A stretch of 64,000 bases of DNA, from NCBI RefSeq assembly GCF_016623615.1, contig NZ_JAEHFX010000008.1:172778-236777 (forward strand), in the 5' to 3' direction. The notes below the pieces were generated by a model. It made no database searches. It was not told the origin of the DNA and was given only the letters and a program-made list of their open reading frames with translations. This document shows, in pieces, positions 43,501 through 49,631 of the stretch. Positions within the stretch are counted from its first letter, which is position 1. Each line of letters starts with the position of its first letter. The position numbers and the translations under genes are program-made. This DNA is from Adhaeribacter terrigena. Its GTDB lineage: Bacteria > Bacteroidota > Bacteroidia > Cytophagales > Hymenobacteraceae.

Positions 43501-44904
43501 TCTTCGGGCGCGGAAGTGCAGAAACCGCTGGCCACCGTGGTAATTGGCGGACTTATTTCGGCTACGGCTTTAACTTTGATTGTACTGCCTATTTTGTACA
43601 TCCTGTTCGAACGCATGCATTTCGGTAAGAAGAAACCGGTGGCTTTGAGTTTTTTACTGCTTTTCGCTAGCGTTTTTGCTACGCAAAGCCAGGCGCAAAT
43701 CGAAATCCAAAGTCAAAAAACGCTAGGGAAAAAGCCCTTAAAACTCGAAGAACTGATTGAACTGGCCAAAAAACAAAATGCCGGCTTACGCGCTTCCGAA
43801 ATGGAAATTCAGGCGCAACGTTCGTTAAAAAAAGCTTCTTCTGACTTAGGTAAAACCCGTTTCGACTTAGAATACGGACAAGTAAATACGCCGCTGAACG
43901 ATACCCGTTTCGATGTTTCGCAGAGCATTCCGTTCCCGACCATGCTGGCGCGGCAGGCGGGTTTGGCGCGCGCCGAAATAAAACAAAGCGAACTGCGGCA
44001 GGCGCGCACGCAGCAGGAACTGGTTTACGACGTGAAAAACGCGTACTACCAGCTGGTTTATTTTCAGCAAGTCGGCCAGCTTTTGCTGCGGCAGGACAGT
44101 TTGTATGCGCTTTCTGCCCGCGCCGCGGAAATTCGTTTTAAGACCGGCGAAACGTATTTGCTCGAAAAAGCTTCCGCCGAAACCCAGCTCATGCACATCC
44201 GGGCGCAGATTCCGCAGAACGAAGCCGATATTTCTGCCTGGCAGGCGCGTTTGCAAGCCCTTTTGAACACTTCTGAACCGATAGAAATTGAACTTCCAGC
44301 TTTACCCAAACGCCCTTTAACGTTCGTACCCGATACTTCCGTTTTGCGCCAGACGCCGGCCTGGAGTTTAGCTATGCAGCAAATTGAAGTGCAGCAGAAA
44401 CTGTATTCCCTGGAAAAAGCCAAAGCGCTACCTGACCTTACCGTGGGGTATTTCAACCAGAGTTTCCGCGGGCCGATGACCGTGAACGGCGTGGAGCAAA
44501 CCTTTACCGGATCCGATCGCTTCGACGGCATCACAGCGGGCATTGCGCTGCCGCTTTGGTGGCGACAGTACGCCGCGCGCGTGCAGGCCGCCAAATTTCA
44601 CCGGAAGCAAGCCGAAAACCTGGCCGTGCAACAGCAACATACGCTCCGGGGCGAATTAACGCAGGCTTTGCAGGCCTTCGAGAAAGAAAAAACTGCCCTG
44701 AATTATTACGAACAATCGGCCCTGAAACAAAGCGAACTGGTATTGCGGCTTTCCGAAAAAAGTTTTCGGAGTGGCGAAATCGGCTACGTGGAATACCTGC
44801 AAAGCGCGCGCATGGCCCTCGAAATTCAAACCACCTACCTGGAACGCTTGCTGCGCTACAACTTAACCATAACCGAACTGGAATTTATCTGCGGCCAACT
44901 TTAG
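40504..44904 (+). CDS. Heavy-metal RND efflux pump fused to its outer-membrane factor (CusA/CzcA-CusC)
   Basis: This 1466-residue chain joins two proteins. Residues 1-1040 are a CusA/CzcA-type RND pump (GGYSVTQLPIDAVPDITNNQ at the start, two sets of membrane helices, and the proton-relay helix with LGAIDFGLIVDGAVIIVESV). Residues about 1075-1466 are a TolC/CusC-like outer-membrane factor made of long coiled coils. Between them is a hydrophobic, signal-like segment (LSFLLLFASVFATQSQAQ, about 1047-1064), with two A30 copies in the DNA. Such fusions are seen in Bacteroidota. The partner adaptor gene follows 13 bp later. The likely substrates are Cu, Ag, Co, Zn or Cd. Confidence 0.93.
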   Translation: MIDKIIDFSIRNKLIVGLLIAALIGCGGYSVTQLPIDAVPDITNNQVQVITVSPSLAAQEVERLITFPVEVTMATVPGITEIRSFSRFGLSIVTIVFTDETDIYWARSQINERLKQAEAQIPPGIGAPELAPVTTGLGEIYQYILRPKKGFESKYNPTELRSIQDWIVRRQLLGTKGVADVSSFGGYLKQYEVALNPGRLRALGLSISDVYNALEQNNQNTGGAYIEKKPNAYFIRTEGLAQNLDDVGKMVVKNTPNGTPVLIRDVGEVRFGHAVRYGAMTYNNEGEVVGAIVMMLKGANSSKVIQEVKMRIAEIEKTLPEGLIIEPYLDRTKLVDNAIQTVIKNLTEGALIVVFVLVLMLGNLRAGLVVASVIPLSMLFAISMMNVFGVSGNLMSLGAIDFGLIVDGAVIIVESVIHGIVIKKQYHTGVKKLTQAQMDGEVAESAKKMMHFAAFGQMIILIVYLPILSLTGIEGKMFKPMAQTVAFAIIGAFLLSLTYVPMASALFLSKHTEHKRNISDRLIEKLQTWYHPIIKKALRFKFLVLGMAAGLFAVALLLFLRMGGEFIPTLDEGDFAVETRLVNGSSLSQTVETAQKAAAILLKNFPEVKEVVGKIGSSEIPVDPMPVESCDLIVVLKDKSEWTSATGREELAAKMSKALEELPGVSFGFQQPIQMRFNELMTGARQDVVIKIYGDDLDELSNLANKIGQEVSKVSGATDLYVEQVTGLPQIVVKLNRDQLARYGLTVETVNTTVESAFAGKIAGLVFEGEKRFDLVLRLEEASRQRIEDVQNLTVTLPDGNQIPLTAVAEVSFKEGPIQIQRDDTKRRITVGFNVRNRDVQSLVQEIEQRINQKIQMPVGYYITYGGQFQNLVEASSRLAVAVPLALALIFVLLFFAFKSFKHSLLIFTAIPLSAIGGVLALYLRGMPFSISAGVGFIALFGVAVLNGIVLVGYFNQLKAAGMKDLHRIVLTGTSVRLRPVLMTALVASLGFMPMALSGSSGAEVQKPLATVVIGGLISATALTLIVLPILYILFERMHFGKKKPVALSFLLLFASVFATQSQAQIEIQSQKTLGKKPLKLEELIELAKKQNAGLRASEMEIQAQRSLKKASSDLGKTRFDLEYGQVNTPLNDTRFDVSQSIPFPTMLARQAGLARAEIKQSELRQARTQQELVYDVKNAYYQLVYFQQVGQLLLRQDSLYALSARAAEIRFKTGETYLLEKASAETQLMHIRAQIPQNEADISAWQARLQALLNTSEPIEIELPALPKRPLTFVPDTSVLRQTPAWSLAMQQIEVQQKLYSLEKAKALPDLTVGYFNQSFRGPMTVNGVEQTFTGSDRFDGITAGIALPLWWRQYAARVQAAKFHRKQAENLAVQQQHTLRGELTQALQAFEKEKTALNYYEQSALKQSELVLRLSEKSFRSGEIGYVEYLQSARMALEIQTTYLERLLRYNLTITELEFICGQL
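43647..43676 (-). repeat. A30 element in the CusA-CusC linker
   Basis: Read on the minus strand: core AAAACGCTAGCGAAAA, six bases, arm AAAAACTC. On the plus strand it encodes the hydrophobic linker segment. Confidence 0.72.
43717..43746 (+). repeat. A30 element in the CusA-CusC linker
   Basis: Core AAAACGCTAGGGAAAA, six bases, arm TAAAACTC, 40 bp after the other linker copy and opposite to it. It encodes TLGKKPLKL. Confidence 0.72.
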
Positions 44905-44932
44905 ACTTTTTACCCCTATGCGATACCGTTTT
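44903..44932 (-). repeat. A30 element spanning a stop and a start codon
   Basis: Read on the minus strand: core AAAACGGTATCGCATA, six bases, arm AAAAGTCT. It starts in the TAG of the pump gene and contains the ATG of the adaptor gene at 44918. Confidence 0.72.
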
Positions 44933-46111
44933 TTACCTTTCCTGAAAACTCAAAAAGTTGCTGCTTTGGCTCCGGTTTTTTTGCTTCTTTTCCTAAGCTT
45001 TTTTTCGGGCTGCAATTCCGCCCCCCAAGAAGAGAAACCCGCCGAAACCGAAACCACTGCTGCCCCGGAAAATCCGAACGAAGTTACGCTGACCGATGCG
45101 CAGTTTAAAAGCTCCGGCATTGCTTTCTGGCAGGTGGAACAGAAAAATATCAGCACGGTGCTCCGCCTGAACGGCATGCTGGACGTGCCGCCGCAAAACC
45201 TGATCAGCGTGAGTGCGCCGCTGGGCGGTTTTGTTAAGGAAACGGATCTGCTGCAGGGTATGAAACTGCGGAAAGGGCAAATTTTAGCCGTACTGCAAAA
45301 CCCCGAATACGTAACCCTACAGCAGGAATATTTAGACGCCAAAAGCAAGCTGGCTTACCAGGAACTGGAATTTGCGCGTCAAAAAGAACTTAGCGAAGAA
45401 AACGTCAGCTCGAAGAAAACCTTTCAGCAAACCACCGCCGAATATCAGCAATTGCGTAACCGCGCCGCCGCTTTAAAAGAACAGCTGGCACTGCTCAACA
45501 TCAACCCCAACAAGCTTACTTCCGGCAACATTTCCAGCACCATCCGCATTTATTCGCCCATTAACGGTTTCGTGAAAAATGTGCTGGTGAACACCGGCAA
45601 ATTTGTAAGCCCGCAGGACGTGTTGTTTGAGCTGGTAAATACCGAACATATGCACGCCGAACTCACCGTTTTTGAAAAAGACATTGCCAAACTAAAGCAG
45701 GGCCAGAAAATAAAGCTCACGTTTCCCAACCTTCCCGGCCACGAAATTCCCGCTTCCGTTTATTTGGTGGGCCGCAGCATCGAAGCCGATAAAACCATCC
45801 GCGTGCATGCGCATCTGGATAAAGAAGACCCGGAATTACTGCCCGGCATGTACGTTACGGCTTTGGTAGAAATTAACGCCCAAACCGTTCCCGCCTTGCC
45901 CGAAGATGCCATTGTGCAGGCCGAAGGTAAACACGTGATTTTCGTAGCGAAAAACGCCCGCACGTTTGAAATGGTACCGGTAGAAATTGGCGCCACTAAA
46001 AATGGCTACACCGAAGTGAAATTGCCGGAAAGTGTTCCTGCTTCCGCTAAAATTGTAACCAAAGGCGCTTATCACGTGCTGGCGAAAAAGCTAAACGTAG
46101 GGGAGGAGTAA
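44918..46111 (+). CDS. RND efflux periplasmic adaptor lipoprotein (CusB/CzcB type)
   Basis: The 397-residue protein has a lipoprotein signal (VFLLLFLSFFSGCNS, Cys near residue 32), then an acidic linker. The membrane-fusion domains follow in order: LDVPPQNLISVSAPLGGFVK (barrel-sandwich), a coiled-coil hairpin at about 130-190, GFVKNVLVNTGKFVSPQDVL (second half of the lipoyl-like fold) and beta-barrel segments to the end. It bridges the fused inner and outer components encoded just upstream. Its first codons (ATGCGATACCGTTTTTTA) are themselves part of an A30 element. No metal regulator is visible. Confidence 0.92.
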   Translation: MRYRFLPFLKTQKVAALAPVFLLLFLSFFSGCNSAPQEEKPAETETTAAPENPNEVTLTDAQFKSSGIAFWQVEQKNISTVLRLNGMLDVPPQNLISVSAPLGGFVKETDLLQGMKLRKGQILAVLQNPEYVTLQQEYLDAKSKLAYQELEFARQKELSEENVSSKKTFQQTTAEYQQLRNRAAALKEQLALLNINPNKLTSGNISSTIRIYSPINGFVKNVLVNTGKFVSPQDVLFELVNTEHMHAELTVFEKDIAKLKQGQKIKLTFPNLPGHEIPASVYLVGRSIEADKTIRVHAHLDKEDPELLPGMYVTALVEINAQTVPALPEDAIVQAEGKHVIFVAKNARTFEMVPVEIGATKNGYTEVKLPESVPASAKIVTKGAYHVLAKKLNVGEE

Positions 46112-46150
46112 CTTCGCCTGACGCCTGATAAAGTAGCGGGTAGCGTTCAA

Positions 46151-46185
46151 CCACCCCAGCCCCTCCTTGAAAAGGAGGGGCGCTT
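46151..46185. repeat. GC-rich dispersed palindrome
   Basis: CCACCCCAGCCCCTCCTTG and AAAAGGAGGGGCGCTTTT form a hairpin after the adaptor gene. It may help termination. Confidence 0.72.
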
Positions 46186-46216
46186 TTGATTTCTGCTAAT
46201 TTCCAGCTTGCTTTAA

Positions 46217-46258
46217 AAAATAATAGCCCAGTTACTTTTGTAGCCGGGCTATTATTTT
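46217..46258. terminator. Bidirectional intrinsic terminator
   Basis: AAAATAATAGCCC pairs with GGGCTATTATTTT between the converging adaptor and carB genes. Confidence 0.88.
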
Positions 46259-46269
46259 AGAGCTATAAA

Positions 46270-46309
46270 AGCCCCTCCCCGGTTTTTAGGGGAGGGGGTT
46301 GGGGTGGGG
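46270..46309. repeat. GC-rich dispersed palindrome
   Basis: GCCCCTCCCC, GGTTTTTAGGGGAGGGGG and TTGGGGTGGGG form a hairpin that ends right at the carB stop. Confidence 0.72.
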
Positions 46310-49123
46310 TTATCTACTCAGATACAAATTCCGCTCGGCGTAGATCTTCTGGAAATAATCATCCTGCAGATCATCAATAAAGTAGATCGCTTCGCCGGTA
46401 GATTTCATTTCCGGACCAAGTTCTTTCTCAATATCCGGGAATTTGCTGTAAGAGAAAACCGGCACTTTAATAGCGTAACCTTCTTTATGCGGGTTGAACG
46501 TAAAGTCCTTTACTTTGGCGTGGCCCAGCATAATTTTGGTAGCGTAATTGATGTACGGTTCCCGGTAAGCTTTGGCAATGAACGGCATGGTACGCGAAGC
46601 CCGCGGGTTGGCCTCGATCACATAAACCACTTCGTCTTTGATGGCAAACTGAATGTTGATCACGCCCACCGTATTCAAAGCCAGCGCAATTTTCTTCGTA
46701 TGGTCTTCGATTTGCTTCATCACGTTGTCCGAAAGGTCGAACGGAGGCAGTACGGCATAAGAATCGCCGGAGTGAATACCGGCCGGCTCGATGTGCTCCA
46801 TAATGCCCAGAATGTGCACGTCTTCGCCATCGCAGATCGCATCGGCTTCGGCTTCAATGGCGCGGTCCAGGAAATGGTCGAGCAGCACTTTATTGCCCGG
46901 ATTGTCTTTGATAATGTCTACTACCTGCGCTTCGAGTTCCTGCTCGTTGATCACAATTTTCATGCTCTGACCGCCTAAAACGTAGCTCGGGCGCACCAAA
47001 AGCGGGAACCGCAGTTGCTTGGAAAGCTCAATGGCTTCTTCGGCAGAAGTTACGGAAGCAAACGGCGGATACGGAATGTTGTTGTTTTTCAGCAAGGTAG
47101 AGAACGAACCGCGGTCTTCCGCTAAATCCAGGCTCTTAAAGCTGGTGCCGATGATTTTGATGCCGTAACGGTCCAGTTTTTCGGCCAGTTTCAAAGCGGT
47201 CTGTCCGCCGAGCTGCACAATTACGCCTTCCGGTTTTTCGTGCAGAATGATGTCGTAAATGTGTTCCCAGAAAACCGGCTCAAAGTACAGTTTATCCGCA
47301 ATATCGAAGTCGGTAGAAACGGTTTCCGGGTTACAGTTGATCATGATGGTTTCGTAGCCGCATTCTTTGGCCGCTAAAACGCCGTGCACGCAGCTGTAAT
47401 CGAACTCAATGCCCTGGCCAATCCTATTCGGGCCGGAACCCAGCACAATGATCTTTTTCTTATCCGAAACCACGCTTTCATTTTCACCCTCGAAAGTAGA
47501 GTAGTAGTAAGGCGTTTTCGCTTCGAATTCGGCTGCACAGGTGTCCACCATTTTGTAAACCCGCTGAATGCCTAACTCATGACGTTTTTTGAAAACCTCG
47601 CTTTCCAGGCAGCGCAGAATATGGGCAATCTGGCGGTCGGCATAGCCTTGTTGTTTGGCTTTTCGCAACATGCCTTCCGGCAGCGTATCGAGCGTATATT
47701 TGCCCATTTCCTTTTCCATTTCGTTCAGCTGCTCGATCTGGTTCAGGAACCACGGGTCAATTTTGGTTATTTTCCGGATGGTATTGGTCGGAATGCCGAA
47801 TTTCATGGCATCTTTAATGCTGAACAAACGGTTCCAGCTGGCATTGGTCATGCTATCGATCAGCTGTTCGTAATTCGTCATTTCCTTGCCGTCGGCACCA
47901 ATGCCGTTCCGCTTAATTTCCAGGCTCTGACAGGCTTTCTGTAAGGCTTCCTGGAAGGTACGGCCAATGCCCATCACTTCACCTACGGATTTCATTTGCA
48001 GGCCCAGCGTTTTATTCGTGCCTTTGAATTTATCGAAGTTCCAGCGCGGGATTTTTACGATCACGTAATCCAGGGCCGGCTCGAAGAAAGCCGAAGTGGT
48101 TTTGGTGATCTGATTTTTCAGTTCATCGAGGTTGTAACCAATAGCCAGTTTGGCGGCAATTTTCGCGATCGGGTAGCCGGTAGCTTTAGAAGCCAGGGCC
48201 GAAGAACGGGAAACGCGTGGATTAATTTCGATGGCAATAATGGTGTCGTCCTCCGGATTTACCGAGAACTGCACGTTGCAACCACCGGCAAACTGCCCGA
48301 TGCCGTTCATCATTTTAATGGCCAGGTCACGCATTTTCTGATAAACGGTGTCTGGTAAGGTCATGGCCGGCGCAACCGTAATGGAGTCGCCGGTATGAAT
48401 GCCCATCGGGTCGAAGTTCTCGATGGAACAGATGATGATGATGTTCTGGTTGCTGTCGCGGAGAAGTTCGAGTTCGTATTCTTTCCAGCCTAAAATGCTT
48501 TGCTCAACCAATACTTCGTGTACTGGCGAAGCGTGCAGACCGGCGGCCAGCGCTTTATCGAAATCTTCAGGTTTTTCCACGAAACCGCCACCGGCGCCAC
48601 CCAACGTATAAGAAGGGCGAATTACCAGCGGGAAACCAATATTCTGCGCAATTTCCTTGCCTTCCAGAAACGAACGGGCCGTATTGCCTTTACAAACGTT
48701 CACGCCCAGTTCCAGCATTTTCAGGCGGAATTGTTCGCGGTCTTCGGTGGTTTCAATGGCTTTAATATCTACACCAATAATGCGCACGCCGTACTTTTTC
48801 CAGATACCGGCATTTTCGCAGTCAATGGCTAAGTTCAGGGCCGTTTGTCCGCCCATGGTTGGGAGCACCGCATCGATCTTGTGCTTTTCAAGGATCTCGA
48901 TGATGTATTTTTTCTCCAGCGGTTTCAGATACACGTTGTCAGCAGTAATGCTGTCGGTCATGATCGTGGCCGGGTTGGAATTGATGAGCGTAACTTCAAT
49001 GCCTTCTTCACGAAGCGAGCGGGCGGCCTGCGTGCCGGAATAGTCAAATTCGCAGGCCTGGCCGATTACAATGGGGCCGGAGCCAATAATTAGAACGGAA
49101 CGAATACTGGTATCTCTGGGCAT
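46310..49123 (-). CDS. carB: Carbamoyl-phosphate synthase large subunit, short form
   Basis: This subunit makes carbamoyl phosphate from bicarbonate, ammonia from CarA and two ATP, for arginine and pyrimidine synthesis. The 937 residues cover both ATP-grasp halves (VLIIGSGPIVIGQACEFDYS and SGPNRIGQGIEFDYSCVHGV; NPRVSRSSALASKATGYPIA and ANPRASRTMPFIAKAYREP). The chain stops soon after GPEMKSTGEAIYFIDDLQDD, where the C-terminal MGS-like allosteric domain of the roughly 1070-residue E. coli enzyme would begin. The sequence ends cleanly with TAA, so this looks like a natural short form, with allosteric control likely to differ. No carA is adjacent. Confidence 0.96.
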   Translation of the reverse strand: MPRDTSIRSVLIIGSGPIVIGQACEFDYSGTQAARSLREEGIEVTLINSNPATIMTDSITADNVYLKPLEKKYIIEILEKHKIDAVLPTMGGQTALNLAIDCENAGIWKKYGVRIIGVDIKAIETTEDREQFRLKMLELGVNVCKGNTARSFLEGKEIAQNIGFPLVIRPSYTLGGAGGGFVEKPEDFDKALAAGLHASPVHEVLVEQSILGWKEYELELLRDSNQNIIIICSIENFDPMGIHTGDSITVAPAMTLPDTVYQKMRDLAIKMMNGIGQFAGGCNVQFSVNPEDDTIIAIEINPRVSRSSALASKATGYPIAKIAAKLAIGYNLDELKNQITKTTSAFFEPALDYVIVKIPRWNFDKFKGTNKTLGLQMKSVGEVMGIGRTFQEALQKACQSLEIKRNGIGADGKEMTNYEQLIDSMTNASWNRLFSIKDAMKFGIPTNTIRKITKIDPWFLNQIEQLNEMEKEMGKYTLDTLPEGMLRKAKQQGYADRQIAHILRCLESEVFKKRHELGIQRVYKMVDTCAAEFEAKTPYYYSTFEGENESVVSDKKKIIVLGSGPNRIGQGIEFDYSCVHGVLAAKECGYETIMINCNPETVSTDFDIADKLYFEPVFWEHIYDIILHEKPEGVIVQLGGQTALKLAEKLDRYGIKIIGTSFKSLDLAEDRGSFSTLLKNNNIPYPPFASVTSAEEAIELSKQLRFPLLVRPSYVLGGQSMKIVINEQELEAQVVDIIKDNPGNKVLLDHFLDRAIEAEADAICDGEDVHILGIMEHIEPAGIHSGDSYAVLPPFDLSDNVMKQIEDHTKKIALALNTVGVINIQFAIKDEVVYVIEANPRASRTMPFIAKAYREPYINYATKIMLGHAKVKDFTFNPHKEGYAIKVPVFSYSKFPDIEKELGPEMKSTGEAIYFIDDLQDDYFQKIYAERNLYLSR

Positions 49124-49146
49124 AAGTGGTATAGGTATAAATTGCC

Positions 49147-49154
49147 CAAAGTTA
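49147..49154 (-). promoter_or_regulatory. Probable -7 promoter box of carB
   Basis: On the minus strand TAACTTTG matches TAnnTTTG, 23 bp before the ATG, with TTG at 49177-49179 as a possible -33 remnant 22 bp away. Confidence 0.6.
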
Positions 49155-49260
49155 GGGACTGCTTTTTAAATTGCCGCAATAATATGCCCCGAAACGAAAA
49201 TTTATTTGAAAATTTAAAGAGTGACCGGGCAAAACGCAAAGCAGAAAGGGGATTGATGAG

Positions 49261-49290
49261 GAGTTTTAGGGCTCAAAAGCCTACCGTTTT
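49261..49290 (-). repeat. A30 element
   Basis: Read on the minus strand: core AAAACGGTAGGCTTTT, six bases, arm TAAAACTC. Confidence 0.85.
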
Positions 49291-49543
49291 GCATTTCTAC
49301 CGCGCCGGTTTTAATTGGCGGCGTTCACCTGGTGCCTTTCTAATTGCAATCTCAGGCTTTTAGCTTTCTTGTTCTTTATGATTTCGGGCGATTTTTTTAA
49401 AGATTTTTAACAGGTTTCTGTAGCATGAAAACGCTGTCATCTTCTGACTGCGAATGATATTAACTGCGGGCCCGGTTTCTACAGCTTGGCTTGTGAAGCA
49501 CCAAAAAAGAATAGGTTGCATTTGTATCTTTTCAAAAGGAGTA

Positions 49544-49573
49544 AAAACGGTATGCTTTCGGGCTTAAAAAGTA
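49544..49573 (+). repeat. A30 element beside a terminator
   Basis: Core AAAACGGTATGCTTTC, six bases, arm AAAAAGTA running into the terminator at 49573. It faces the copy at 49599 across the hairpin. Confidence 0.88.
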
Positions 49574-49607
49574 AAAACCCCGGCCTCTTTAGAAGTCGGG
49601 GTTTTTT
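49573..49607 (-). terminator. Intrinsic terminator of the T9SS protein gene
   Basis: AAAAACCCCGGC pairs with GTCGGGGTTTTTT, flanked by one A30 copy on each side in opposite orientation. Confidence 0.88.
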
Positions 49608-49628
49608 AATAAAAAGGTATAGCGTTTT
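49599..49628 (-). repeat. A30 element between terminator and stop codon
   Basis: Read on the minus strand: core AAAACGCTATACCTTT three bases after the stop at 49632, six bases, arm AAAAACCC, which is the terminator stem. Confidence 0.8.
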
Positions 49629-49631
49629 AGC

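Larger units (their letters stand above)
49124..49631. other. Intergenic region with three A30 copies
   Basis: This gap holds the carB promoter, A30 copies at 49261, 49544 and 49599, a degenerate one near 49427, and the terminator of the T9SS gene. The open frames at 49142-49363 and 49486-49689 have no protein-like features. Confidence 0.6.
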
